Below are positions 36,422-48,125 of a stretch of DNA of 64,000 bases, one piece after another (within the stretch, counting starts at the first letter, position 1; each line of letters starts with the position of its first letter). Location of the stretch: NCBI RefSeq assembly GCF_023898315.1, contig NC_064615.1, positions 9,842,501-9,906,500 of the forward strand, read 5' to 3'. The translations under genes were made by a program, and so were the position numbers. The notes beneath the pieces were generated by a model. The model was not told the origin of the DNA, did no database searches, and worked only from the letters and a program-made list of their open reading frames with translations. The stretch comes from Schistocerca nitens. Its lineage: Eukaryota > Arthropoda > Insecta > Orthoptera > Acrididae.

Positions 36422-36423
<2 letters not shown>
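36081..36423. other. Unassigned spacer
   Basis: No coding or repeat recognised. Confidence 0.4.
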
Positions 36424-36484
<61 letters not shown>

Positions 36485-36527
36485 CTGCATGTGCTTTTTT
36501 GTGTGTGTGTGGGGGGGGGGGGGGGGG
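36424..36527 (+). repeat. GT microsatellite and G run
   Basis: About 29 GT units (36424-36481), a short break, five more GT units and 17 G (36511-36527). Frames of repeated Val/Cys or Thr/His here are products of the repeat, not genes. Confidence 0.97.
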
Positions 36528-36595
36528 TTATTGATGGAGGGCGTGTTCGTGTTTCTGGATTTAGAGTACTCAGCAGCAAGGTTTCTCAACAATCT

Positions 36596-36722
36596 GAGGT
36601 CATCAGTCCCCTAGAACTTAGAACTACTTAAACCTGCCCGAGGCAGGATTCGAACCTGCGACCGTAACAGTCGCGCGGTTCCGGACTGAAGCGCCTAGAA
36701 CCGCTTGGCCACCGCGGCCGGC
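36596..36722 (-). mobile_element. tRNA-headed SINE, internally deleted
   Basis: Same family as 19721-19909. The segment between TACTTAAACCT and GCCCGAGGCAGG (about 40 bp in other copies) is missing, as is the 3' tail. The head ends in GCCGGC at 36717-36722. Confidence 0.9.
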
Positions 36723-37309
36723 GGGAACTAGCGCTACAACATGCATGATGTTTAAGCAGTAATCTCTGTCTTGCACATTACCCAGTCTTCCAACTTTAAG
36801 CTCTCAGGTTTTCAAATCTCGTCCGATCCAGTCCCCGATAATCTTTCCTTCTCATCCCGTGCGGGAAGTCTCAACTGACTCGTGGTTCCTAGACCTCTCC
36901 AGTTCTTTACCTTCACTCCTCTTCCTTCAACTCTTCTGCCTGATTTATGTATTCAGTATTAAGTATTCAGTAAGCTAGATAAGGAAGCAGTAGTGTCATA
37001 TCTGAATGAGAAACTGAAAACTTTTAGCTCGGGACAGCATCATTTAGAGGAAATATACCTCGTTCAAAAGAACGGTTGAGCAATAACTCGATAGATCTGT
37101 ATCCAGTAGCACCGTTTGAGACGGGAGGGACCCTCCATGGTATACAGTTGCTGGAAAGAAATTAGCAAATAAACAGAAAGTAGTGCGCAACAGGTGTAAA
37201 AGCACAAGGCTGTACACAGAGTATTTGAATGAAATGCGTGTACAAACAATACTGTTGGAATAACATCCGCAACTAAGTATTTTAGGAGTGGTTGGTATTC
37301 CCGCTTCAG
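36723..37309. other. Unassigned spacer, perhaps PLE terminal sequence
   Basis: No coding. The right part runs into the hammerhead-like motif at 37334-37367 and may be PLE-derived. Confidence 0.35.
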
Positions 37310-37333
37310 TTGTAAATTTCTTTATTTTCACAT

Positions 37334-37367
37334 GACCGGTTTCGAACTGTTATAAGCCCATCTTCAG
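37334..37367 (-). ncRNA. Hammerhead-like motif of a PLE end
   Basis: Minus strand: CTGAAGA (37367-37361), stem II GGGC/GTTC with two G-U pairs, then GAAACCGGTC (37343-37334). The self-complementary ACCGGT can form the short stem III, with C as cleavage base; ACA/TGT can start stem I. CTGANGA, GAAA and the GTC cleavage triplet are all present. It abuts a Tc1 fragment, so the rest of the PLE is lost. Confidence 0.6.
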
Positions 37368-37378
37368 GTGTCGTAGGT

Positions 37379-37934
37379 GTGCTGTGGTCCTCGAGAGCCC
37401 CGTGTACCAGGCACGGTGTACCAGGCGTCATCGTGTTTTTCATGGAGGGGGGTTTGCACCCCCTTATTATTTTGCGTGGCACTATCACAGCACAGGCCTA
37501 CGCTGATGTCTTAAGCACCTTATTGCTTCCCGCTGTTCGGGATGGCGATTGCATCTTTCAAGACTATCAAGCACCTGTTCATAATGCAGGGCCTGTGGTG
37601 TAGTGGTTACACGACAGTAATATCCCTGTAATGGACTGGCCTGCACAGAGTCCTGACCTGACTCCTATAGAACACCGTTGGGATATTTTGGAACGTCCAC
37701 TTCGTGCCAAGCCTTACCGACCAACATCGATACCTCTTCTGAGTGCAGCACTCCGTGAAGAATACACTGCCATTCCCCAAGAATCCTTCCAGCACCTGAT
37801 TGTACGTATTGCTGCGAGAGTGGAAGCTGTCATCAAGGTCAATACCATATAATTCTAGTATTACCGATGGAGGGCGCCACGAACTTGTAATTCATTTTCA
37901 GCGAGGTGTCCGGATACTTTTGATCACGCAGTGT
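37379..37934 (+). mobile_element. Tc1-type transposon 3' part
   Basis: Encodes GVIVFFMEGGLHPLIILRG, DGDCIFQDYQAPVHN (second catalytic D region, with DN changed to DY), a stop, then MDWPAQSPDLTPIEHRWD (catalytic E) to AVIKVNTI (37852). The right terminus, near 37905-37934, reads GTGTCCGGATACTTTTGATC. A matching left terminus of another copy is at 52766. The 5' half is missing. Confidence 0.85.
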
Positions 37935-38775
37935 ATGCTATTACACATGCTCTATATGTCCACCACCACCACCAGCAGCACGAACAACGTGTAGACGATA
38001 GCAATTCTGCAATATTTAAAGATAGCTCAGTCCAGTAACTGTGTTTTCCTCAAAAAAGAAGGGACCGTACACTTTTACACGAGGAATGGCACAATAAACG
38101 TTCATTTTAGGTGAATCCCTTTCGTGCTGCGTAACGTCATGAAAGTTCTGGAGTCCCCATATGTCCACGTTATGTCGATTTACTTTACCACAAACATGAA
38201 ATGTTGCTTCATCACTGAAAATTGACCTTAATAAAACGTATCATCTTCCACGTCCTTTAGCAGAGCATCACTGAGGTCAACCCGTTTCCTTTTATCAGCA
38301 ACACGAAGAGCTTGCACTAATTGTATTCTGTGTGTTTTATAGACCAAACGACGGCTTAACACTCGCCAGACAGTCGTATGAGGCATTACCAGTTCTCTGC
38401 TTACGCTTCGAGTAGACTTTCGTGGGCTCTGCTCAATTGTTCGCGGAATTCTTTCCACCAAGTCACCAGAAGTGCGAGAGCGATCTGGACCCTTACCTTT
38501 GCACAAGCATCCTGTCTCTTGTCTTTTCAGATTGGCACTACCGACGACGAATGTTTTTTGGGTGCAGGCGGATCAGTGTCCAAACGCGGACGGAAAGCAC
38601 ACAAAACGCCTTCTTGCTTCTGACTGCCAGCAAAATGAGAATACGCATTGACTGATCTAGCAGCGATTTCCTCCTTACTGTAAGCGATTCGAACAGCATG
38701 CATTTCCTTGTCGGCACGTTCCATGTTTCTTAGTTATTACCGTTCAAATTCACGTTATTCTTTTTGAAACACCTT
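37935..38775 (-). mobile_element. mariner/IS630-type transposon, decayed
   Basis: Minus strand from 38724 to about 37940: a degenerate N-terminal piece (ADKEMHAVRIAYSKEE), SPRKSTRSVSRELVMPHTTV (helix-turn-helix), VYKTHRIQLVQAL, then in another frame FSDEATFHVCGKVNRHNV (first D), SPKMNVYCAI and KVYGPFFF, ending GGHIEHV. Stops and frame changes are present. Related to the element at 2572-3479. Inverted ends are not clear. Confidence 0.75.
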
Positions 38776-38799
38776 GTATTACTCAAACTTATGAGACCA

Positions 38800-39105
38800 T
38801 TATCGAATGGATATTGAACGTATACAAGGAAGAATAGGACTAATGGCCGCAGGTTTGTTTCACACGTGGGAAAGTTTCACGAAGATGCTGAAACTGAACT
38901 GACAGACCGTTGAGACTCTCTCTTGGAAACCTATTTAGGGAATTCTTAGGAACAACTTTCATCGATGAATGTAAGAATATACTACAACCTCCTACATATC
39001 GTTTCCATTGGGATCGCAAAGACATATTAAACAAACCACAGCGAGCACAGAGGCATTTAAGCAACCATTCTCCCTCTGCTCCAAACGTTAATGGAGCGGG
39101 ACAAT
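38800..39105 (+). mobile_element. CR1-like LINE C-terminal scrap
   Basis: Frames give ENILQPPTYRFHWDRKD, matching the PPTYTSRGDHE block just before the end of CR1-like RT proteins in this window. Heavily decayed. Confidence 0.45.
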
Positions 39106-39109
39106 GCTC

Positions 39110-39250
39110 TAGATTAGATTAGATTAGATTAATTATCCATTCCATAGACCCACAAAAGAGGGGATCCTCCTGGGTGTGGAACATGTCAGATAAACACATT
39201 ACAAAAATGTAATTAGAAATACTTGAGTTTCGATAATTTTAATGATCCTC
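39110..39250 (-). mobile_element. LINE 3' end with AATCT-type tail
   Basis: Four AGATT units, then CCATTCCATAGACC and TGTGGAACATGTCAG, the 3' UTR also seen at 19394-19450. No coding remains. Confidence 0.6.
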
Positions 39251-40296
39251 AGTCAATAAACAGTAAAATTATGTTGTAATGGTTCTTTATTTGCGAAACC
39301 ATTACCACCCACCAACCCTATTTTTAGATACCGTAGATTAATGAATTTTTTTCTACGTACTGTCTCATTTTTCACTCTATTGAAATTTGGTTTCATTTTT
39401 ATATGTATGCACGTCGATATTTTGAGATGCTGAAATCGATATCACATCTAGTGTGAATATCTTTGGACTATCTTTGTTGCTGGTTTGTGACTTTTGGCGT
39501 GGAAGCGTACAGAATATTCAAGTTTTTGTGTTGAATATGAACAGTCTTGACTTTGTGTTGGAAATGAAAAGAAGAGTCTGAGTTGTGGACAATGAAAAAT
39601 GTTGTGACTTTTATTAAGAGCAGCAACGGCTGCGAAATTGTATGATGAATTAATGTTTCGAACATGCGAAAGTATAAAAAGTTTAATAAATGTGAATTGT
39701 TGTGAAAAGTGTGTGTCAAGAATTATTTTCAAGTGACCATTGTTTAAAAAAGTATGAAGCACATTGCAATGAAAAACATCCGGGTGCCTTTAGCACCAAC
39801 AGCGATAGTCATGCTACCTAGACAACATTCTTAATTACGAGCCAAAGCCAGAGCGAGATCATCGTTGGATTGCAAATACAGGATAAGTGATATGATTCTT
39901 AATTTTCGTCAGTGACCGTGATCAACTGATGTAGCAATATCTGCCACATTAAAGACCTTTTAGCTGCGCAATAAATAGACCATACTTTGAGTGTGCGACG
40001 TGGTAATTTTTGAACTAATTAACTGTTAGTGAAGGTATTGTTATAATGTACATGAATTAAAATTAAACTTCTAATATTTACAGGTTTCATACTTACTAAT
40101 AGTTAACACAATAGCACGTTTCGACTGACGAGTTCGTCAAACCACTTTCACGCTGCTTGCCTGCCGTCCCTCTCGAACGGCGAACGTAAAAAACGAACAT
40201 TTAATCTAGTCGTAGTCGTGGGACTGGGACTATTTCAATTTCTTTCTGTGACAACGTTGTACTTCGTGCAAGACAAAAATTAAAATTTTGTAAATG
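39251..40296. other. Unassigned spacer
   Basis: No coding recognised; overlapping frames at 39448-39762 look like chance. Confidence 0.4.
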
Positions 40297-40301
40297 TGTA
40301 C

Positions 40302-40341
<40 letters not shown>
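40297..40341 (+). repeat. GT microsatellite
   Basis: About 20 GT units. Nothing recognised from here to 40998. Confidence 0.97.
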
Positions 40342-40342
<1 letters not shown>

Positions 40343-41410
40343 TGTCCGTCAACCTTATTTCAGTGCAAAATCTGACTCGCAACATTAATGTCCTTGCTCA
40401 AGAGAAAACTGCTAACTCACAGTGCATGTTGCTTTCGTGTTGCACTGTTACTACGCCACTTAACCAGTCTTTCGTCTTGTTAAAATGTCTTTTGTGTATG
40501 TGAAAACAAATAACGTTAATGTATCTTCATGTTTCTCTCTTTGCACGTGATTAACCGTCAAAAACGTGCCACTGCACTGTAAAATTATTCTAACGAGATG
40601 TGTTTAACTTTTTTTTCCCCACAAGGAAAAATTATTTTTGCGAGTGAGTTTCTTCTCGTAATTTCTCCTGCCGTCCCACGCCTTTCTTTGACATGACAGG
40701 CCAGATTATAAATGGTGCTTGCACTGCGCAGTTAGAAATAGCACCTATGTTTATTTGTCTTTATAGACAAGTCTTTCTTGCATTTTTGTCTATGAAAACG
40801 CACTACATGTGCTGAAAAACAGCATTTTTTAATTTTCTGTCATTTTACTGTAATTTTTGTTCTCTATTCTGTTCTCAATATACTTGCGTTATCTTTTTAT
40901 TTTGAACAAGAGAATAATTTAAAAGGTTGGAGCAGGTATGTGACCAATCAGGCAATCATTTGCTTTGAGTATACTTTTTGTATTTTCCCGCACTTCGACG
41001 TTGGTGGGGAGGCTTGCGTGCCTCAGCGATACAGATGGCCGTACCGTAGGTGCAACCACAACGGAGGGGTATGTGTTGAGAGGCCAGACAAACGTGTGGT
41101 TCCTAAAGAGGGGCAGCAGCTCACTGAATAGTTGGAGGGGCAACAGTGTGAGTGATTGACTTATCTAGCCCTGTAACATCAACCAAAACGGTCTTACTGC
41201 GCTGGAACTACGAACGGCTGAAAGCAATGGGAAACTACAGCCGCAATTTTTCCCGAGGGCATCCAGCTTTACTGTATGGTTAAATGATGATGGCGTCCTC
41301 TTGGGTAAAATATTCCGGAGGTAAAATGGTCCCCCATTCGGATCTCCGGGCGGGGACTACTCAAGAGGACGTCGTTGTCAGGAGAAAGAAAACTGGCGTT
41401 CTACGGATCG

Positions 41411-43388
41411 TAAAATGCGTTTTAGACAGATACGTGCCGAGTAAAACTGTGAGGGATGGGAAAAACCCACCGTGATACAACAAAAAAGTTAGGAAACTAC
41501 TGCGAAAGCAAAGAGAGCTTCACTCCAAGTTTAAACGCAGCCAAAACCTCTCAGACAAACAGAAGCTAAACGATGTCAAAGTTAGCGTAAGGAGGGCTAT
41601 GCGTGAAGCGTTCAGTGAATTCGAAAGTAAAATTCTATGTACCGACTTGACAGAAAACCCAAGAAAGTTCTGGTCTTACGTTAAATCAGTAAGTGGCTCG
41701 AAACAGCATATCCAGACACTCCGGGATGATGATGGCATTGAAACAGAGGATGACACGCGTAAAGCTGAAATACTAAACACCTTTTTCAAAATCTGTTTCA
41801 CAGAGGAAGACCGCACTGCAGTTCCTTCTCTAAATCCTCGCACAAACGAAAAAATGTCTGACATCGAAATAAGTGTCCAAGGAATAGGAAAGCAACTGGA
41901 ATCACTCAACAGAGGAAAGTCCACTGGACCTGACGGGATACCAATTCGATTCTACACAGAGTACGCGAAAGAACTTGCTCCCCTCCTAACAGCCGTGTAC
42001 CGCAAGTCTCTAGAGGAACGGAAGGTTCCAAATGATTGGAAAAGAGCACAGGTAGTCCCAGTCTTCAAGAAGGGTCGGCGAGCAGATGCGCAAAACTATA
42101 GACCTATATCTCTGACGTCGATCTGTTGTAGAATTTGAGAACATGTTTTTTGCTCGAGTGTCATGTGGTTTTTGGAAACCCAGAATCTACTATGTAGGAA
42201 TCAACATGGATTCCGGAAACAGCGATCGTGTGAGACCCAACTCGCTTTATTTGTTCATGAGACCCAGAAAATATTAGATACAGGCTCCCAGGTAGATGCT
42301 ACTTTTCTTGACTTCCGGAAGGCGTTCGATACAGTTCCGCACTGTCGCCTGATAAACAAAGTAAGAGCCTACGGAATATCAGACCAGCTGTGTGGCTGGA
42401 TTGAAGAGTTTTTAGCAAACAGAACACAGCATGTTGTTATCAATGGAGAGACGTCTACAGACGTTAAGGTAACCTCTGGCGTGCCACAGGGGAGTGTTAC
42501 GGGACCATTGCTTTTCACAATATATATAAATGACCTAGTAGATAGTGTCGGAAGTTCCATGCGGCTTTTCGCGGATGATGCTGTAGTATACAGAGAAGTT
42601 GCAGCATTAGAAAATTGTAGCGAAATGCAGGAAGATCTGCAGCGGATAGGCACTTGGTGCAGGGAGTGGCAACTGTCCCTTAACATAGATAAATGTAATG
42701 TATTGCGAATACATAGAAAGAAGGATCCTTTATTTTATGATTATATAATAGCGGAACAAACTCTGGTAGCAGTTACTTCTGTAAAATATCTGGGAGTATG
42801 CGTGCGGAACGATTTGAAGTGGAATGATCAAATAAAATTAATTGTTGGTAAGTCGGGTACCAGGTTGAGATTCATTGGGAGAGTGCTTAGAAAATGTAGT
42901 CCATCAACAAAGGAGGTGGCTTACAAAACACTCGTTCGACCTATACTTGAGTATTGCTCATCAGTGTGGGATCCGTACCAGATCGGGTTGACGGAGGAGA
43001 TAGAGAAGATCCAAAGAAGAGCGGCGCGTTTCGTCACAGGGTTATTTGGTAACCGTGATAGCGTTACGGAGATGATTAATAAACTCAAGTGGCAGACTCT
43101 GCAAGAGAGGCGCTCTGCACCGCGGTGTAGCTTGCTCGCCAGGTTTCGAGAGGGTGCGTTTCTGGATGAGGTATCGAATATATTGCTTCCCCCTACTTAT
43201 ACCTCCCGAGGAGATCACGAATGTAAAATTAGAGAGATTAGAGCGCGCACGGAGGCTTTCAGACAGTCGTTCTTCCCGCGAACCATACGCGACTGGAACA
43301 GGAAAGGGAGGTAATGACAGTGGCACGTGAAGTGCCCTCCGCCAAACACCGTTGGGTGACTTGGGGAGTATAAATGTAAATGTAGATG
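41411..43388 (+). mobile_element. CR1-like LINE inserted in the RTE LINE
   Basis: 5'-truncated copy of the 20897-22790 family. It starts in the linker after the endonuclease, includes full RT, and ends at 43388 in ATGTAAATGTAGATGTA. GATCG occurs at both junctions, a possible 5-bp target duplication. It is younger than the RTE it broke, with far fewer disabling changes. Confidence 0.9.
41476..43314 (+). pseudogene. CR1-like reverse transcriptase, one internal stop
   Basis: Reads in one frame apart from a TGA at 42136-42138; a second TGA at 41473-41475 lies just upstream where relatives read tryptophan. RT blocks: STGPDGIPIRF, AQVVPVFKKG, NYRPISLTSI, NQHGFRKQRSCETQL, FLDFRKAFDTVPH, VTSGVPQGSVTGPLLF and RLFADDAVVYR (catalytic), then LSLNIDKCNVLRI, KYLGV and the C-terminal YCSSVWDPYQ, IQRRAARFVTG and REIRARTEAF blocks. 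Ends DWNRKGR. The best-preserved CR1-like RT here, about 610 residues. Confidence 0.93.
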
Positions 43389-46190
43389 TAGATCGGAGTG
43401 TGAAATGTCAGATTCCTTAATCGGGCAGGTAGGTTAGAAAATAGATATAGTGAGAATTAGTGAAGTTCGGTGACAAGAGGAGTAAGACTTCTGGTCAGGT
43501 GAATACAGGGTTATAAATCCAAAACCAAATAGGGATAGTGCAGGGGTAGGATTAATAAAGAATAAAAAAATAGGAGAGCGGATAAGCTACTACGAACAGC
43601 TTAGTGAATGCATTATTGTGGCCAAGATAGACACGAAGCCCACACCTACTACAGTAGTACAAGTTTATATGCCAACTAGCTCCACAGACGATGAAGAGAT
43701 TGAGGAAATGTATGATACGATAAAAGAAATTATTCAGATAAGTAAGGGAGACGAAAATTCAATAATCGGGACGGGGACGGGAATTTGATAATAAGGAAAG
43801 GAAGAGAAGGAAAACTGGCAGGTGAATGTGGATTGGAATGAGGAAGCCGTCTGGCACAATTTTGCGCAGAGTTCAACTTAATCATGACTAACACATGGTT
43901 CAAGAGTCATGAAAGAAGGTTGTATACGTGGAAGAGGCATAGAGACGCTGGAAGATTCCAGATAGATTATACAATGGTAAGACAGAGATTTATAAACCAT
44001 TCTTTAAATTGTAATAGATTTCCAGGGACAGATGTGGACTCTGACCACAATTTATTTGTTATGAACTGTATATTAAAACTGAGGACACTGAAAAAAGGTA
44101 GGAATTTAAGGATATATGACCTGGATAAACTGAAATACCCAGAGGTTGTAGAGAGTTTCAGAGAGAGCATTAGGGAAGGAATGACAAATTCAGGGGAAAG
44201 AAATACAGTTCTAAGAAAAATGGGTAGATTTGAGAAATGGAATAGTAAAGGCAACAGAGGATCAACTAGGTAAAAAGACGAGGGCTAGTAGATTCTTTGG
44301 GCAAAAGGTGAGAAACTGGATTTAACTGATGAAAGGAGAAAGTATAAAAGTGCAGTTAATGAAAAAGGCGAAAAGGAATACAAACATCTCAAACAAGAGA
44401 TTACAGGAAGTGCAAAGTGGCTAAAGCAAGGATGGCTAGAGGACAAATGTAAGGATGTAGAGTCATGTACCACTAGGGATAGGATAGATACTGCCTACAG
44501 GAAAATTGAAGACGCCTTTGGAGAAAAGAGAAGCACATGTATGAATATCAAGAGGTCAGAAGGAAAACCAGTCCTAAGCGAAGAAAGGAAGGCAGAAAAT
44601 TGGAAGGAGTGTATTGAGGGTCTACATTAGGGCGATGTACCTGAGGACAGTATTATATAATTGGAAGATAACTTAAATGAAGATGAAATGGGAGATTCGA
44701 TACAACGTTAAGAACTTGACAGAGCTCTGAAAGACATAAGTCAAAAAGACAACATTCCATGAGAACTACTGGTATCCATGGGTGAGCCAGCAATGGCAAA
44801 ACTCTTCCATCTGGTGAGCAAGATGTATTAGACAGGCGAAATACCCTCAGACTTCAAGAAGAATATAACGTTTCCTATCTCAAAGAAAGCACGTGTTGAC
44901 AGATGCGAAAACTACCGAACTTTACCGAACTATCAGTTTAATAAGTCACAGTTGCAAAATACTAACACGAATTCTTTACAGACGAATGGAAAAACTGGTA
45001 GAACCCGACCTCGGGGATGATCAGTCTGGATTCCGTAGAAATGTTGGAACACGTGAGGCAATACTGAACCTACGACGTGTCTTAGAAGATAGATTAAGGA
45101 AAGGTAAACCTACGTTTACAGGATTTGTAGACTTAGAGATTGTTTTTGACAATGTTGACTGGAGTGCTCTCTTTAAAATTCTAAATGTGGCAGGGGTAAA
45201 ATACAGGGAGCGAAAGGCTATTTACAATTTGTAAGAAACCAGATGGCAGTTATAAGAGTCGAGGGGCATTAAAGGGAAGCAGTTGTCGGGAAGGGAGTGA
45301 GACAGGGTTGTAGCCTATCCCCGATGATATTCAATCTATATATTGAGCAAGTAGAAAGGAAACAAAAAAAGAATTTGGAGTTGGAATAAAAACTCTTAGG
45401 TTTTGCCGATGAAATTGTAAATTCTGTCAGAAACAGCAAAGGACCTGTATCAGCAGTTGAATGTAGTGGACAGTGTCTTAAAAGGAGGGTGTAAGATGAA
45501 CATCAACGAAAGCAAAATGAGGATAATGGAATGTAGTCGAATTAAATCATGTGATGCTGAGGGCATTAGATTACGAAATGACGCACTTAAAATAGTAGAT
45601 GAGTTTTGCTAGTTGGGGAGCAAAATAACTGAGGGTGGTCGAATTAGAGAGGATGTAAAATGTAGACTGGGAATGGCAAGGAAAGCGTTTCTGAAGAAGA
45701 GAAATTTGTTAACATCGTGTATAGATTTAAGTGTCAGGAGGTCCTTTCTGAAAGTATTTGTATGGAGTGTAGCCATGTATAGAAGTGAAACAATGACGCT
45801 AAATAAGACAGGAAGAGAACAGAATGTTTCGAAATGTGGTGCTACAGAAGAATGCTGAATATTAGATGGGTAGATCACTTAACTAATGAGGAGGTACTGA
45901 ATAGAATTTGGGAGAAGAGCAATTTGTGGCACAACCTGACTAAAAGAAGGGATCGATTGGTAGGACACGTTCTGAGGCATCAAGGGATCATCAATTTAGT
46001 ACTGGAGGGAAACGTGGAGGCTAAAAATCGTAGAGAGAGACCAAGAGATGAATACACTAAGCAGATTCAGAAGGATGTAGGTTGCTGTAGTTACTCGGAG
46101 ATGAAGAAGCCTGCAAAGGATAGAATAGCATGGAGAGCTGCATCAAATCAGTCTCTGGACTGAACACCTCAGCAACAACAACAACAACAA

Positions 46191-47206
46191 GAGGGATAAA
46201 GTGTATAAATGTACTATCTCGTGTTACCAGGAAAAGGAAAAGAGAGACTTCCGCGCTTTACAATTAATTTTAGAGTGCTGCTTGTTACAGTCGTAGTTAA
46301 GAATAACTCCCCTTTTATAGCTGACTTTTATTTATGATTTTAACTAAATATGTTTCACATAATCATATTAGGCATCTTCAGTGGTGTGCAAGACTTGTAT
46401 AAATTATTTGTAGCCACTGGATTGTGATTTAGCACTCACTCTTCTAGCAATAGCGTGTACTGTCGATGTAACACTGCTTCCAAAACCGTCTAATGCGCTG
46501 CCCACAGAAATCTAAAAGGTAATTTTCTCATCATCGCCACCATTATTTAATTTGCATATCTATGAAGCCAGATTGGTAGAGCATCTTCGTGTACCTTACT
46601 GTGTTTCGGATTTTTGACGTTAGTACGGGACGTAACGGAAAGACATCAAATGGTCAATGGACTACTTTTTTCAATTAGTATTAGTTATCAAGGGTTTATA
46701 GAACCATATTGTCAACAGATTCACGCAAATATAAAACAATAAACAGAAAAGAATCACAATTTATATAGTATGAACACGGATTTTAAATTTAATTTTACGA
46801 TTTACACACCGATTCAATAGTTGAACCTGAGGAAACTTGAAATGTCAGTATGGACAAAATGGAATATCAGTGAGAGAACTGAACGGAGACTTGGAAGCAT
46901 ACATCTGGGGATTAGAATGTTTGTGCAACCACAGATAAAAGACAAAATTTCATGTACAGACGTTACTGCCTCGTATAAAACAAAACTCGCTTTTTATATA
47001 TGAGACTTGTCGACGGCATGTACTTGTTTTTTTTTGCGTAACATGTTAAATATGTGCTGAGAGATTATGCACTGCACTTGAAAACAGTTCCAAAGTCGAA
47101 ATGCCAGTAGCGGACATAATAAGAATAATTACAGTCAAATGGCGAAAATGTTGTCTTGGAGAATTGGGCGTTATTCTCTTTGAAAAATTATTTTTTTCTT
47201 AAGAAA
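46191..47206. other. Unassigned spacer with one decayed hammerhead-like motif
   Basis: Minus strand 46381-46352 reads CTGAAGA, GCCTAATATGATTATGT, GAAAC. The order is that of a PLE hammerhead, but stem II looks decayed (an ATTAGGC-type partner would be expected) and stem III is absent. Otherwise nothing recognised. Confidence 0.4.
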
Positions 47207-47703
47207 CTACATCTACATCTACATTCATACTCCGCAAGCCACCCAACGGTGTGTGGCGGAGGGCACTTTACGTGCCACTGTCATTACCTCCCTTTCCTGT
47301 TCCAGTCGCGTATGGTTCGCGGGAAGAACGACTGTCTGAAAGCCTCCGTGCGCGCTCTAATCTCTCTAATTTTACATTCGTGATCTCCTCGGGAGGTATA
47401 AGTAGGGGGAAGCAATATACTCGATGCCTCATCCAGAAACGCACCCTCTCGAAACCTGGCGAGCAAGCTACACCGCGATGCAGAGCGCCTCTCTTCCAGA
47501 GTCTGCCACTTGAGTTTGCTAAACATCTCCGTAACGCTATCACGGTTACCAAATAACCCTGTGACGAAACGCGCCGCTCTTCTTTGGATCTTCTCTATCT
47601 CCTCCGTCAACCCGATCTGGTACGGATCCCACACTGATGAGCAATACTCAAGTATAGGTCGAACGAGTGTTTTGTAAGCCACCTCCTTTGTTGATGGACT
47701 ACA
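47207..47703 (-). mobile_element. CR1-like LINE 3' fragment
   Basis: Minus strand encodes CSPSTKEVAYKTLVRPILEY, EIEKIQRRAARFVTGLF, REGAFLDEASSILLPPTYTS, REIRARTEAF and DWNRKGR, ending in ATGTAGATGTAG. Nearly identical to the end of the copy at 41411-43388 and open in frame, hence recent. 5' truncation at about 47703; no clear target duplication. Confidence 0.92.
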
Positions 47704-48125
47704 CGCATAATGGACTAGATATCTTAGGAAACGATTAATATTCCATACGTTAAGCTCTTTAAAGAAACAGTGGATAATTAAATATCGAGGGTCGAACAGG
47801 AAAGTGGAGGACCATCCGTTTGAATGCGAATCCTGAGTGTTAATCACAGTGCCACATTGCTAAGTAACTGGAAGACAGGCACTAATTAATGAGCTAAATG
47901 TACTGCTAAGGATCGAGATGAGGAACTGTATTGCACAAAAGTTGAGAATAATAAAGAATACGGATTATTGTGTGTGTATAGTGCAGTGTGTAAGGGTACC
48001 GTCATCGATGTCTTTACCAACGATCTACCGAGAAGCATGAAATAGTCAGTGGGCCTTGCGTTCCAGTACTTTTGGAGATATGCGCCTTTTCTACCGGCTG
48101 GGGCATTGACGTATCGAGCCAACGC
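47704..48125. other. Unassigned spacer
   Basis: Nothing recognised. Confidence 0.4.

Larger units (their letters stand above)
40999..46190 (+). mobile_element. RTE-type LINE, near full length, split by a CR1-like LINE
   Basis: Begins CGTTGGTGGGGAGGCTTGC, within about 30 bp of the 5' end of the copy at 12330-15610. It carries the same 5' UTR and MMMASSWVKYSGGK start (41284). It is cut at about 41410 and resumes at about 43389 with the next endonuclease bases (GATCGGAGTGTGAAATG). It then continues through endonuclease (PTPTTVVQVYMPTSS, FQIDYTMVRQRF, DVDSDHNLFV), RT (SHSCKILTRILYRRMEKL) and the C-terminus to CAA repeats ending near 46190. Many stops and frameshifts; more decayed than the copies at 12.3 and 34.9 kb. 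Confidence 0.92.

Noticed and set aside
36379-36631. Frames of Thr-His or Val-Cys repeats
   Set aside because: Products of the GT microsatellite.
40110-40152. Possible fifth hammerhead core (minus strand, TTGACGA...CGAAACGTG)
   Set aside because: The first base of CTGANGA is wrong and no stem III can be drawn; too weak to list.
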